This document shows, one piece after another, positions 22,867-31,178 of a stretch of DNA of 41,971 nucleotides. The position numbers and the translations under genes were made by a program. Origin of the DNA: Ilumatobacteraceae bacterium (lineage in GTDB: Bacteria > Actinomycetota > Acidimicrobiia > Acidimicrobiales > Ilumatobacteraceae). The notes under the pieces are model-generated. The model saw only the letters and a list, made by a program, of their open reading frames with translations. It did not search any database and had not been told where the DNA came from. Position 1 is the first letter of the stretch, and every line of letters starts with the position of its first letter. The stretch spans positions 1 to 41,971 of the forward strand of contig JAFMNE010000020.1 of the NCBI GenBank assembly GCA_017859395.1. Reading direction: 5' to 3'.

Positions 22867-23688
22867 ATGGGTGAACTGCGTACCGGAACCGACCATCTGA
22901 TCGGACACATCGACGGCGACGTTGCTGTGCTGTCGTTCAACCGTCCCGATCGGCGCAACGCCCTCAGCGAGGAGATCTACCTCGGCTTTGCCACCGCGCT
23001 CGAACAGGTACGCGACGATGCCGACATCCGCGTGCTGATGGTCACCGGGGAAGGTGGGGCCTTCTGCGCCGGCGGTGACGTGAAGGGCTTTGTTGCCGAT
23101 CATGCCGATGCAGGGCCACGACGCTCCACCGAAGAGGCCATCACTCACCTCACCACCATTCAAAAAGGTGTGAGCCTCGCATTCCGTTCCCTGCCCAAAC
23201 CCGTCGTGGCCGCCCTGCCCGGGGCCGCGGCCGGTGCTGGCCTGTCCATCGCTCTCGCGGCCGATATTCGCCTCGCCGCTCGCAGCGCCGTGCTGGTCAC
23301 CGCGTTCTCCACCATTGGCGCCAGCGGCGATTTCGGCACGTCATGGTTTCTGCCGCGCCTTGTTGGCGAGGCCAAAGCCAAGGAACTGATGTGGATGTCG
23401 CCACGCCTCGATGCCGCCGAGGCAGAACGTCTGGGCATCGTCAACCACGTGTACGACGACGCCACGTTCGCCGACGACGCCATGGCGTTCTGTCGCGCCT
23501 TGGCCGCCCGCGCGCCCATCGCCATGCGCTACATCAAAGAGAACATCCAACGTGGCGATGATGTGCCGTTGGCCGAAGCTCTGGAAGGCGAAGCCGCAGC
23601 CATGGTGCGCACCATGGCCACCCGCGACCATCGCGAGGCGTCGTTGGCCTTCGTGGAGAAGCGCCCCCCGACGTTCTCTGGTCAGTGA
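22867..23688 (+). CDS. Enoyl-CoA hydratase/isomerase family protein
   Basis: 273-residue crotonase-fold enzyme. Seen: FNRPDRRNAL, the oxyanion-hole strand GEGGAFCAGGDVKGF, and PGAAAGAGLSIALAADIRLA. The usual catalytic Glu of hydratases at the GxGGTQxLPR position is replaced by IGASGDFGTSWFLPRLVG, with an Asp as in PaaG-type isomerases, so isomerase or another crotonase activity is as likely as hydration. ATG 22867 has GAGAGGGAGAAC just upstream. The open frame extends far 5' but that part is a shadow of the TetR gene. Confidence 0.88.
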   Translation: MGELRTGTDHLIGHIDGDVAVLSFNRPDRRNALSEEIYLGFATALEQVRDDADIRVLMVTGEGGAFCAGGDVKGFVADHADAGPRRSTEEAITHLTTIQKGVSLAFRSLPKPVVAALPGAAAGAGLSIALAADIRLAARSAVLVTAFSTIGASGDFGTSWFLPRLVGEAKAKELMWMSPRLDAAEAERLGIVNHVYDDATFADDAMAFCRALAARAPIAMRYIKENIQRGDDVPLAEALEGEAAAMVRTMATRDHREASLAFVEKRPPTFSGQ

Positions 23689-23732
23689 CCACGCCGACCG
23701 CACCCTGTCACTCCAGCGAAACGAGACCACTC

Positions 23733-25085
23733 ATGCGTACCAGAACACGATTTCTTGCCACCGTCATCGCGAGTGCTCTCGCTGTCGCCGCCTGCGGGGG
23801 CGACGACGCCGCGAGCGAACCCACCTCGGCCCCAGCCACCACCGCGGCACCCGAGACAACAGCTGCGCCTGAGACCACCGCCGCACCTGAAACCACTGCT
23901 GCGCCTGAAACCACCGCCGCACCCGAGACCACCGCTGCGCCGGAGACCGCCTCGGACGTCGATGCCTTCGTGGCCGACACCCAGGACGCGATCGAGGCCT
24001 TCCTCGCCGACACCGGCGTGCCCGGTGCCACCGTGGCGGTCATCGCGCCCGTCGATGGCACGCTGAACGAATTTACATTCAGTGCTGGGCTGTCCGATGT
24101 CACCGGCGATGTTGCTGCCGACCCCGCGCACTACTACCGATTCGGTTCAATCACCAAGCCAATGACGTCGGTGGTCGTGCTCCGACTCGTCGCCGAGGGC
24201 CTGATCGACCTCAACGCGACCGTGGCGTCATACCTGGGGGACGACTGGATTCCCTCCTACGAACTGGACGGCGTGGACTACGCCGGTGAGGTGACGATCC
24301 GCCAGATTCTGAACCACACCGATGGCTTCGCGGAGTACGCATTCGACCCGGGCTTCTACATCATGGTGTCGTCGCGTCTCGACCAGGAGATGGCCCCACA
24401 GGAGATCATCAACTGGGCATCGGGGGTTGGCCCGCTGTATGCCCCGGGCACCGATTACGCGTACAACACCGTGGGCCATGTGGTGGCCGGACTTGTGATC
24501 GAGGCCGTCACCGGACGCGACGCGCTCGATGTAATGACTGAACAGATCTTCACCCCGGCCGACGCCACCGACGTGTACCTGCCGCCGGGCACCTACCCAC
24601 CCGACGATCTCGTCGCCGGCCACGTCGCCGGCGAATTGAAGGCCGCCATCGATCTGCTGCCCGGTTATCAGCCGTATCGCGAGGACTCCGTCGTGGGCGA
24701 CTTCTACGACGTCACCGTGGCCCCACAGGCGGTGACCCGCACCGCAGGCTGGACCGGCGGCGGGCTCGAGGCCCAGGCCGACGACGTTGCCCGCATCTTC
24801 CGGTCGTTCTTCCACGGCGCTCTCGGTGATGCCGAACTCTCAGAGTTCGTCACCACCAGCGACTACTCGAATTACGGGCTCGGCATCAGCGTCGGCGAAT
24901 GGGAGGGCGAGCCGCGGTACTCCCACGGTGGTGGTGTGCCCGGTTTCCGCTCCGACGCAACCCACCTACCCGACAGCGATATCACCATCGCATTGTCGAC
25001 AAATCTCATTCCCTACGAACCCGACGTGTCATCGCTGACCGATGCCATTCTCGACGTGATCGCCGCCGAACTCATCGGCGCGTGA
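23733..25085 (+). CDS. Serine hydrolase lipoprotein (class C beta-lactamase/DD-peptidase fold)
   Basis: 450 residues. A lipoprotein signal peptide (RTRTRFLATVIASALAVAAC, lipobox AVAAC) is followed by a Thr/Ala/Pro/Glu linker of six TTAAPE units (residues 36-71) and a beta-lactamase-class-C domain. Active-site SITK: Ser139 and Lys142. The second motif reads YNT (Tyr244-Asn245-Thr246) by alignment, where YxN is usual. The third is HGG (YSHGGGVPGF). It is probably anchored outside the membrane and acts on peptidoglycan or an ester/amide substrate. It begins 44 bases after the enoyl-CoA hydratase gene. Confidence 0.88.
   Translation: MRTRTRFLATVIASALAVAACGGDDAASEPTSAPATTAAPETTAAPETTAAPETTAAPETTAAPETTAAPETASDVDAFVADTQDAIEAFLADTGVPGATVAVIAPVDGTLNEFTFSAGLSDVTGDVAADPAHYYRFGSITKPMTSVVVLRLVAEGLIDLNATVASYLGDDWIPSYELDGVDYAGEVTIRQILNHTDGFAEYAFDPGFYIMVSSRLDQEMAPQEIINWASGVGPLYAPGTDYAYNTVGHVVAGLVIEAVTGRDALDVMTEQIFTPADATDVYLPPGTYPPDDLVAGHVAGELKAAIDLLPGYQPYREDSVVGDFYDVTVAPQAVTRTAGWTGGGLEAQADDVARIFRSFFHGALGDAELSEFVTTSDYSNYGLGISVGEWEGEPRYSHGGGVPGFRSDATHLPDSDITIALSTNLIPYEPDVSSLTDAILDVIAAELIGA
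23838..23945 (+). repeat. Six 18-bp coding repeats (TTAAPE linker)
   Basis: Six consecutive 18-base units encode TTAAPE. Codons vary between units (for example accaccgcc, acaacagct), so the repeat is kept at protein level. It forms a flexible linker between the lipid anchor and the hydrolase domain. Confidence 0.85.
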
Positions 25086-25496
25086 TTACGGCATCGTCAA
25101 CATGTTGAGCAGCGCCGGGCCGTCGATGTCGACAGCCAGCCACAGCGGCTGATCGGCAGCTGCGGTATCAGGATTGGTGGTTGCAAAGGTCAGCGCACCT
25201 GCATTGGCAACATCGACAAGGAACTGGCCGTGGAGTGTTGCGTCGAAGGCAATAGCGAAGGCCGCGAGCACCGGCCGTGACAGGCGCACACCAATGATGA
25301 TCGTGGTGTCTGAGCGCACCGCCGCGGTCGTCACATCACCCACACCATCGACGGCGTGCACCCGGGCGAGATCCGCGATCTGGGGATAGCCCTCGACATC
25401 GATCACCACGGTGGGTGTCAACTCACCGTCGGCGCCCACGGTGTGGCCAACATCGAGCGCCACGAACACCAGCGGGTCGATGTCCGCTCCGGTCAT
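25086..25496 (-). CDS. Hypothetical protein coupled to PPOX-fold protein
   Basis: 136 residues starting MTGADIDPLVFVALDVGHTV. I do not recognise a family. The sequence is rich in short beta strands (TPTVVIDVEGYP, TIIIGVRLSRPVLAAFAIAF, PLWLAVDIDGP) and lacks membrane segments or obvious catalytic motifs. ATG 25496 overlaps the TGA of the PPOX-fold gene by 4 bases (ATGA), so the two are translationally coupled. It is convergent with the serine hydrolase gene, with no gap between their stops. Confidence 0.65.
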   Translation of the reverse strand: MTGADIDPLVFVALDVGHTVGADGELTPTVVIDVEGYPQIADLARVHAVDGVGDVTTAAVRSDTTIIIGVRLSRPVLAAFAIAFDATLHGQFLVDVANAGALTFATTNPDTAAADQPLWLAVDIDGPALLNMLTMP

Positions 25497-25819
25497 GGCG
25501 CGGGTCGGTGCCACACCGCACCGGTGAATTCGAGCGCGATCACCCCGTCGGTAACCGGGTGCGCTGTTGCATCGACCACCAACGAATAGCCGGCGTGCGG
25601 CCACTCATCACGCGGTGGAAACACCAGCGTGACCATCGAACCAGCTGCCACATTGCGTGCCGCGCGACCTGTCCCCACCGCAAGGTGAAGCCGCCCGCCA
25701 TCACCAACTGTGGGATGAAGTGCCACCACGTGAGCGCCGTCGGTTCCCACCGTCATCACATAGGCCCACGCACCCATCACGATGTCGGCAACGTCGTGTG
25801 GTTCCACGCGGATGCTCAT
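25493..25819 (-). CDS. PPOX-fold (FMN-binding split barrel) protein
   Basis: 108 residues: MSIRVEPHDVADIVMG, AWAYVMTVGTDGAHVVALHP, GRLHLAVGTGRAARNVAAG, VTLVFPP, YSLVVDATAHP. This is the strand order of pyridoxamine-5'-phosphate-oxidase-like split barrels that bind FMN, F420 or heme; the TGRAARNV segment is a likely phosphate contact. ATG 25819 follows TAGGGT (25827-25832) by 7 bases, so the long open frame upstream of it, which runs through the ABC gene, is not coding. Substrate unknown. Confidence 0.75.
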   Translation of the reverse strand: MSIRVEPHDVADIVMGAWAYVMTVGTDGAHVVALHPTVGDGGRLHLAVGTGRAARNVAAGSMVTLVFPPRDEWPHAGYSLVVDATAHPVTDGVIALEFTGAVWHRPAP

Positions 25820-25921
25820 ATCGCCGACCCTACACACGCTGTGACGGTGGGTCATCTGTTGTTCATCTGAGGACCAACCGGGCGATGTCCGCTCGGTTGA
25901 ATGGCACGGCAGACTGGCAAG

Positions 25922-26668
25922 GTGACCCCCACCGAGACCACCGTCGCACCCGCTGTCGCTGCCCGCAATGCCGTCAAGGTGTACGGCCGTGGGGATGCTG
26001 AGGTCCGCGCACTTGACGGCATCGATATCGAATTCGCCCACGGACAGTTCACCGCGGTGATGGGCCCGTCGGGTTCGGGCAAATCCACCTTGATGCACTG
26101 TCTGGCCGGACTCGACGAACTCACCGATGGGCACGTCACCATCGGCAACACCACCCTCGATGCACTCAACGATCGGCAACTCACCGAACTGCGTCGCACC
26201 GAGGTCGGTTTCATCTTCCAATCCTTCAACCTCGTGCCCACGCTGACGGCGCGTGAGAACATCGTGTTGCCACTTGCCCTCGCGGGACGACGCGGCGACA
26301 CCGCCTGGATCGAACAAGTCATCGACACCGTGGGACTTCGCGATCGGCTCTCGCATAAACCGTCGGAACTCTCCGGTGGCCAGCAGCAGCGTGTGGCCGT
26401 GGCGCGAGCTTTGGCATGTCAACCCAGCGTGATCTTCGCCGATGAACCCACGGGCAACCTCGACTCGAACTCCGGCGGAGAGATTCTGGACTTCATGCGT
26501 CGCGCCGTCGACGAGCACGCGCAGACAATCGTCATGGTGACCCACGATCCGAACGCTGCGGCCCGTGCAGACCGTGCGGTCTTTCTCGCCGATGGGCGCA
26601 TCGTGGCCGATATGGCAGACCCCAGCGCCGAGCGAATTCTCGACACGATGAAATCACTCGGGAGCTGA
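25922..26668 (+). CDS. ABC transporter ATP-binding protein (MacB/LolD type)
   Basis: 248 residues. Walker A GPSGSGKST, Q-loop FQSFNLVPTLT, signature LSGGQQQR, Walker B VIFADEPTGNLD, and H-loop TH. These are the features of the ATPases that drive FtsX/MacB-type permeases, and the permease gene follows after one base. GTG 25922 is preferred to ATG 25901 because a -10-like CAGACT (25910-25915) precedes it by 6 bases; the upstream start would add 7 residues. Confidence 0.92.
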   Translation: MTPTETTVAPAVAARNAVKVYGRGDAEVRALDGIDIEFAHGQFTAVMGPSGSGKSTLMHCLAGLDELTDGHVTIGNTTLDALNDRQLTELRRTEVGFIFQSFNLVPTLTARENIVLPLALAGRRGDTAWIEQVIDTVGLRDRLSHKPSELSGGQQQRVAVARALACQPSVIFADEPTGNLDSNSGGEILDFMRRAVDEHAQTIVMVTHDPNAAARADRAVFLADGRIVADMADPSAERILDTMKSLGS

Positions 26669-26669
26669 C

Positions 26670-29213
26670 GTGTTGTCGCTCGTGTTGCGCGGCGTTCGCG
26701 CCCATATGGGTCGCTTGATCCTCACCGTCGTCTCGGTCGTTCTCGGCGTCGCGTTCGTATCGGGGTCGTTCGTGCTGGCCGACAGCCTCCGCTCCATCTT
26801 CAACCAGGTGGCCGAAGACACCTTCGCCGGCGTCGATGCCCAGGTTCGCGCCGTTGAAGGAGATTTGAATTCGTCGGCCGCGGATGAACTGCGCTTCTCC
26901 GATGACATCGCCGACACGGTCAGCGAGCTGCCCGAGGTCGCCATCGCACGTGGTGGCCTACTCGCGTTCGAGAAGGCATACAGCATCGATGCCGCCGGTG
27001 ACGTGGTGCGGTCGTCAGGGCCACCGACGTTCACGGTGTCGTGGCAGGGACCGAGCAGTGTGTCATCGTTCCGGCTGCTCGACGGCGAGGCGCCCACCGG
27101 CCAGCAGGTCGCCCTTGACGCCAACCAGGTGGAGGCCGGAGGCTTCAGCATCGGTGGCGATGTCACCGTGTCGATGCCAAGTGGGGACCCTGAAGTGTTC
27201 ACCCTGTCGGGCATCATCGATTTTGGCGAGGGTGGCAGCGGTGGCGCCTACTTCTTGTTGTTCGATCTCCCAACCACGCAGCGGGTACTTGGTGCGGAAG
27301 GCCTGGTCGACTCGGTGGTCGTCGGCGCCGCCGATGGTGTGACCCCTGGCGACCTAGCGGCCGCGATCAACGCAGTGCTGCCCGACAACCTCGAAGCAGT
27401 CACCGGCGACGTTGTGATCGGTGAGCAGCAGGACGAGTTCGGGTCGTTCATCGACATCTTCGGCAACGTGCTGCTCGGCTTTGCCGTCGTCGTGCTGTTC
27501 GTCTCCACCTTCATCATCTACAACACTTTCGCCACCCTCGTCGGACAGCGCACCCGCCAGTACGCACTGTTGCGTTCCATTGGCGCCAGCGCTCGTCAGA
27601 TCAGATCCATGGTGGTGTGGGAAGCGGGATTGGTCGGTATCGCCGCGTCGGCCATCGGGCTATTCGGTGGCCTCGGTATCGCCGCTGGCCTGAAAGCGCT
27701 GTTCGCTGCTGCCGGTGGTGACTTCCCCGATGGCCCACTGCAGATCCAACTCCGCACGGTGATCGTCGTTGTGCTCGTCGGGCTCGGCGTCACCTTGGTG
27801 TCGGCACTTGCTCCGGCCATTCGGGCCTCCCGGGTGAGCCCACTCGAAGCGTTCCGCAGCGGTGGTCGCCCACCTCGCTCGCTGAGCTTCCGACTCATCA
27901 CTGGCGGCATCGTGTTCGTGCCGGGTGTGGCGATGCTGGGCGTCGGCATGTTCGGTAACCCCGGCTCGACGTCGAGCACGCTCGCACTCATGGGAGCAGG
28001 CGGTGCGCTGCTGTTCATCGGCACCTCAATGCTGAGCGCAAGTTTTGCTGGCCCTGTGACCTCGGTACTCGGCGCACCGATTGCTCGACTGCGGGGCGTC
28101 ACCGGTGAAATCGCGCGCGGCAATGCCAGTCGTAATCCGCAGCGATCAAGTGCCACCGCCACCGCGTTGATGATCGGACTCGCTCTCATCAGCGGCGTGG
28201 CCGTCCTCACCCAGTCCATCCTCGACACCTTCGATGAAATTCTCGAAGAGTCGATTGCGGCCGACCTCTTCATCTTCGAAGAAAATCAGGGCCTCGAATT
28301 CTCCGGCCTTGTTCCCGATCGGCTCGCAGAACTTGACGAGGTCGCCTCGGTGTCGGGCTACTCCACGGTGGAGGTTCGCCTCGATGGTGAGGTCGTCTCC
28401 GCCACCGGTTTCGACTCTGCAAGCGGCACCGATGTCGTCGACATGGGTGTGCTGGATGGCGATATCCGCATCGGGGGTGATGGTGTGGCTGTTCTCGATG
28501 AGGTCGCTGCCGAGCGCGGCTACACCATTGGTGATCAACTCAGCATCGAATTCGAAGACGGCTATACCCAGCAGGTCACCCTGCGGGCCATCTTCGATGA
28601 TGCCGCCGTGGTGGAGAACGACTGGCTGCTCGACCGATCGCTCACCCGAGCCCACGTGAACGTCGACGACGTGGCCTTTGTCGGTCTCACCTATGCCACG
28701 GGCGCCAATCCAGATGCGGCCCGCGCTGCCGTTGAAGCGGTGATCACCGCCTATCCGCAACTCAGCGTGCAGGACAACACCGAGTTCCGCGAGACAGCCG
28801 AAGGCCAGATCGCCAGTCTGCAGATCGTGATCAACGGGCTGCTGGTGCTGTGCCTCATCGTCGCGTTCTTTGGCATCGTGAACACGATGGCGCTCGCGGT
28901 GCTGGAACGCACACGAGAAATCGGGCTGCTGCGCGCCGTGGGCATGACCCGCCGGCAATTACAGTCGAGTGTGCGAAACGAGGCGATGATCATCGCTCTC
29001 TTCGGCTCGGTGCTCGGCGTGCTGCTCGGCTTGTTGCTCGGTTGGGCGGCCGTGATCGCCATTCCCGACAGCGTCGTGCGCAACCTCGGCATTCCGTGGA
29101 CGCAACTGATCATCTACGTGGTGGTCGGAGCGGTCATCGGCGTGCTGGCTGCGTGGTTCCCTGCCCGACGAGCAGGACGTCTCGACGTCCTCGACGCCAT
29201 CTCCACCGTCTGA
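26670..29213 (+). CDS. ABC transporter permease with two FtsX domains
   Basis: 847 residues. Layout: N-terminal membrane helix (about 16-40), a periplasm-like domain of about 230 residues, three helices (about 265-385), a linker, a second block beginning near residue 405 with hydrophobic segments and a second extracellular domain, and three C-terminal helices (about 710-845, ending GAVIGVLAAWFPARRAGRLDVLDAISTV). Two FtsX signatures are visible: TRQYALLRSIGASARQI and TREIGLLRAVGMTRRQL. This type exports or extracts lipids, lipoproteins or peptides by mechanical coupling. GTG 26670 directly follows the ATPase stop. Confidence 0.9.
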   Translation: MLSLVLRGVRAHMGRLILTVVSVVLGVAFVSGSFVLADSLRSIFNQVAEDTFAGVDAQVRAVEGDLNSSAADELRFSDDIADTVSELPEVAIARGGLLAFEKAYSIDAAGDVVRSSGPPTFTVSWQGPSSVSSFRLLDGEAPTGQQVALDANQVEAGGFSIGGDVTVSMPSGDPEVFTLSGIIDFGEGGSGGAYFLLFDLPTTQRVLGAEGLVDSVVVGAADGVTPGDLAAAINAVLPDNLEAVTGDVVIGEQQDEFGSFIDIFGNVLLGFAVVVLFVSTFIIYNTFATLVGQRTRQYALLRSIGASARQIRSMVVWEAGLVGIAASAIGLFGGLGIAAGLKALFAAAGGDFPDGPLQIQLRTVIVVVLVGLGVTLVSALAPAIRASRVSPLEAFRSGGRPPRSLSFRLITGGIVFVPGVAMLGVGMFGNPGSTSSTLALMGAGGALLFIGTSMLSASFAGPVTSVLGAPIARLRGVTGEIARGNASRNPQRSSATATALMIGLALISGVAVLTQSILDTFDEILEESIAADLFIFEENQGLEFSGLVPDRLAELDEVASVSGYSTVEVRLDGEVVSATGFDSASGTDVVDMGVLDGDIRIGGDGVAVLDEVAAERGYTIGDQLSIEFEDGYTQQVTLRAIFDDAAVVENDWLLDRSLTRAHVNVDDVAFVGLTYATGANPDAARAAVEAVITAYPQLSVQDNTEFRETAEGQIASLQIVINGLLVLCLIVAFFGIVNTMALAVLERTREIGLLRAVGMTRRQLQSSVRNEAMIIALFGSVLGVLLGLLLGWAAVIAIPDSVVRNLGIPWTQLIIYVVVGAVIGVLAAWFPARRAGRLDVLDAISTV

Positions 29214-29219
29214 TCCGCC

Positions 29220-29609
29220 ATGGCGCTTGACCCCACCAACCTCTCGTCCGAAGTCATGGACTTCCTCGCGGAATATCACCTGGCCACCCTCACCACGTTG
29301 CGCGCCGACGGTTCACCGCACTCGGTGCCGGTCGGGTTCTCCTACGACCCGGAGAACCAGCTTGTGCGCATCATCGCCGCCGACGGCTCACAGAAAGTTG
29401 TGAACGCCGACCGAGGGTGCCGCGCCACGGTGTCGCAGGTCGACGGTGGGCGTTGGCTCACCTTTGAAGGTGTGGCCCGGGTGCGCCGAGAGCCCGACGC
29501 CGTGGCTGCGGCCGTCGCCGGCTACACCGCGCGCTACCGGCCACCCCGCGACAACCCCGAACGGGTCGCGATCGAGATCGTCGTCGATCGGATTCTCGGC
29601 CGCGGCTGA
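29220..29609 (+). CDS. PPOX-class F420-dependent oxidoreductase-like protein
   Basis: 129 residues: MDFLAEYHLATLTTLRADGS, PHSVPVGFSYDPENQLVRII, SQKVVNADRGCRATVSQVDG, WLTFEGVARVRREPDAV, and the ending RVAIEIVVDRILGRG. This is the TIGR03618-like pattern of actinobacterial split-barrel reductases that use coenzyme F420. Cofactor is inferred from the family. ATG 29220 lies 6 bases after the permease stop, so it may be cotranscribed with the transporter. Confidence 0.85.
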   Translation: MALDPTNLSSEVMDFLAEYHLATLTTLRADGSPHSVPVGFSYDPENQLVRIIAADGSQKVVNADRGCRATVSQVDGGRWLTFEGVARVRREPDAVAAAVAGYTARYRPPRDNPERVAIEIVVDRILGRG

Positions 29610-29618
29610 CCGCCGTGG

Positions 29619-30500
29619 TCAGATCGACAATCCGCCGCTTGGCCGCGGCACGTCGATCAAGTACTCCGCTGGCCGCGCTCCCGCAGGAGGGGTGTCGTCG
29701 AGAAGACGATGATCGAATCGGGTCTGGCACCCCGGGCACCAGTAGAGCAGCCGTCCATCGGCACGCACTCGCCGCACCTCGATGACTTCGGCGCAACGAT
29801 GACATTCCTGCCCGTTGCGCGCGTATACCGACAACCCGAGCGGCGCGTACCCCAACGACCGAGGGGCGGCAGCAGCCAGATGTTCCCGCACCAGCCGGGC
29901 TGTGCTGTTCACCAGCATCACCAGATCGCTCCGCGCCATCTCCCCGACTCGCGCCCACGGTGACACGCGGTTCTCCCACAACGCTTCCGCGGCGTACACG
30001 TTGCCTACACCGCGCATCACATGCGGGTCGAGGAGCGCGTCGCGCACCCGGGTGTGGGGAGCTACCCGCCCGGCAAGCGTCATCACCACGGCGCTGAGGT
30101 CAGCTGATGGGTCCGTGACATCGGGCCCCACTGGCCCAGATGCCGGGTGACGACGCTCAGCACCGGCACGGAAGGTCTCTACATCAGCGGCGTTGAAACA
30201 CACGGCCACCCAGCCATCGTTCTCCAGCATGACCCCGACCTGGCGTTGCGGTCGGCGCCAACGTTCACCCATTCGATACAGATGCCAGGTACCCGAACGG
30301 CGCAGAGCCGTGTGTAACACCAGCCCGTCGTCCCACACCACATCGAGTTCGCGTCCGCGACAGTCGACGCGCTCGATGACCCGCCCCGGCTGCGGCGTCG
30401 GGCCATGCGCACTGCCTGTGTCGACCCGCACCGTGGGTCGCCCGATCAACGCAGAGCGCATCGCCGACGCGGTGCGGCGTATCTGCGGAGCTTCGAGCAC
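29619..30500 (-). CDS. Fpg/Nei-family DNA glycosylase homologue with altered active site
   Basis: 293 residues with the Fpg/Nei layout: N-terminal beta-sandwich, the H2TH domain (DPHVMRGVGNVYAAEALWENRV) and a complete C-terminal zinc finger (CHRC...CPGC). Start GTG 30500 is fixed by TACGAT (30507-30512), six bases upstream. The protein then begins M-L-E-A-P-Q-I-R-R, aligning with M-P-E-G-P-E-I-R-R of E. coli Nei. The catalytic proline is Leu2, while Glu3 is kept. The beta-hairpin lysine (RGK in active enzymes) is Arg50 (CRGRELD). By family knowledge this should lack the usual glycosylase/lyase chemistry; DNA binding may remain. An in-frame TTG at 30530 would only add residues before the Leu. 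Confidence 0.85.
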   Translation of the reverse strand: MLEAPQIRRTASAMRSALIGRPTVRVDTGSAHGPTPQPGRVIERVDCRGRELDVVWDDGLVLHTALRRSGTWHLYRMGERWRRPQRQVGVMLENDGWVAVCFNAADVETFRAGAERRHPASGPVGPDVTDPSADLSAVVMTLAGRVAPHTRVRDALLDPHVMRGVGNVYAAEALWENRVSPWARVGEMARSDLVMLVNSTARLVREHLAAAAPRSLGYAPLGLSVYARNGQECHRCAEVIEVRRVRADGRLLYWCPGCQTRFDHRLLDDTPPAGARPAEYLIDVPRPSGGLSI

Positions 30501-30572
30501 ATCAAAATCGTAGGTTTCCCACCGGCTCAATTGGTGGATGTCACATCGTCGCCGGAACCCGGCCGCGCGCCC

Positions 30573-31118
30573 TCAGGGCAGTTGGTCGACGTGTGCCAAA
30601 GCCAACCGGATCAGGCGATCATGCCCGCTGGTCATCTGGCTGCGCACCGTGGGGCTCACGGCTTCAGCGGGACTGAACCAGGCCAAATCCAGAGCCTGCT
30701 GGGTGGGTTGGCAATCGCCGTCAACAGGCACCACGTAGGCCAACGACACCGCGTGCTGGCGGGGGTCGTAGTAGCCGCTGCGATCAGGGTCGGGAAAGTA
30801 CTCCACCACCGTGAACGGTGACGGTGATGCCGGAATGCGTGGGAGGGCCATCGGCCCGAGATCTTTCTCGCAGTGACGCACCAGCGCGTCACGCACACGC
30901 TCACCGAACAGGATCCGACCGCTCACCACCATGCGCGAGATCGACCCATCGGGCGCCACCCGCAACAACATGCCCACCTGGGTGACGTTGCCGGCGGCGT
31001 CGACACGCACCGGCACGGCGTCGACGTACACGATGGGAAGCCGCGACCGCGCGACCTCCATATCGTCATCGGAAAGCCACTGCTCGTGGGTATCGGTGGT
31101 GACCTCGGCGCCGCTCAC
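30573..31118 (-). CDS. DUF4916 (Nudix-like) protein
   Basis: 181 residues. Seen: QWLSDDDMEVARSRLPIVYV, VDAVPVRVDAAGNVTQVGML, VSGRILFGERVRDALVRHCE and KDLGPMALPRIPASPSPFTV, followed by DPRQHAVSLAYVVPVDGDC. I know this conserved block from actinobacterial DUF4916/Nudix-hydrolase-family proteins. The Nudix-box region GRILFGERVRDALVRHCEKD keeps the G-x5-E spacing, but the REx2EE core is degenerate (RHCEKD), so hydrolase activity is doubtful. GTG 31118 is preferred because GACAAT (31125-31130) precedes it by 6 bases. Confidence 0.82.
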   Translation of the reverse strand: MSGAEVTTDTHEQWLSDDDMEVARSRLPIVYVDAVPVRVDAAGNVTQVGMLLRVAPDGSISRMVVSGRILFGERVRDALVRHCEKDLGPMALPRIPASPSPFTVVEYFPDPDRSGYYDPRQHAVSLAYVVPVDGDCQPTQQALDLAWFSPAEAVSPTVRSQMTSGHDRLIRLALAHVDQLP

Positions 31119-31178
31119 AATCTCATTGTCCCAGATCGGCGCTGCGGAGGTGTGACATGTGGGTGGAAGAATGCCCCG

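Noticed and set aside
23838-23945. CRISPR-like or minisatellite array
   Set aside because: The 18-base units have no spacers, vary in codons and keep the reading frame; they encode a protein linker.
25820-26545. Longer N-terminus for the PPOX-fold protein at 25493-25819
   Set aside because: The extension runs antisense through the ABC ATPase, and TAGGGT seven bases before ATG 25819 marks the real start.
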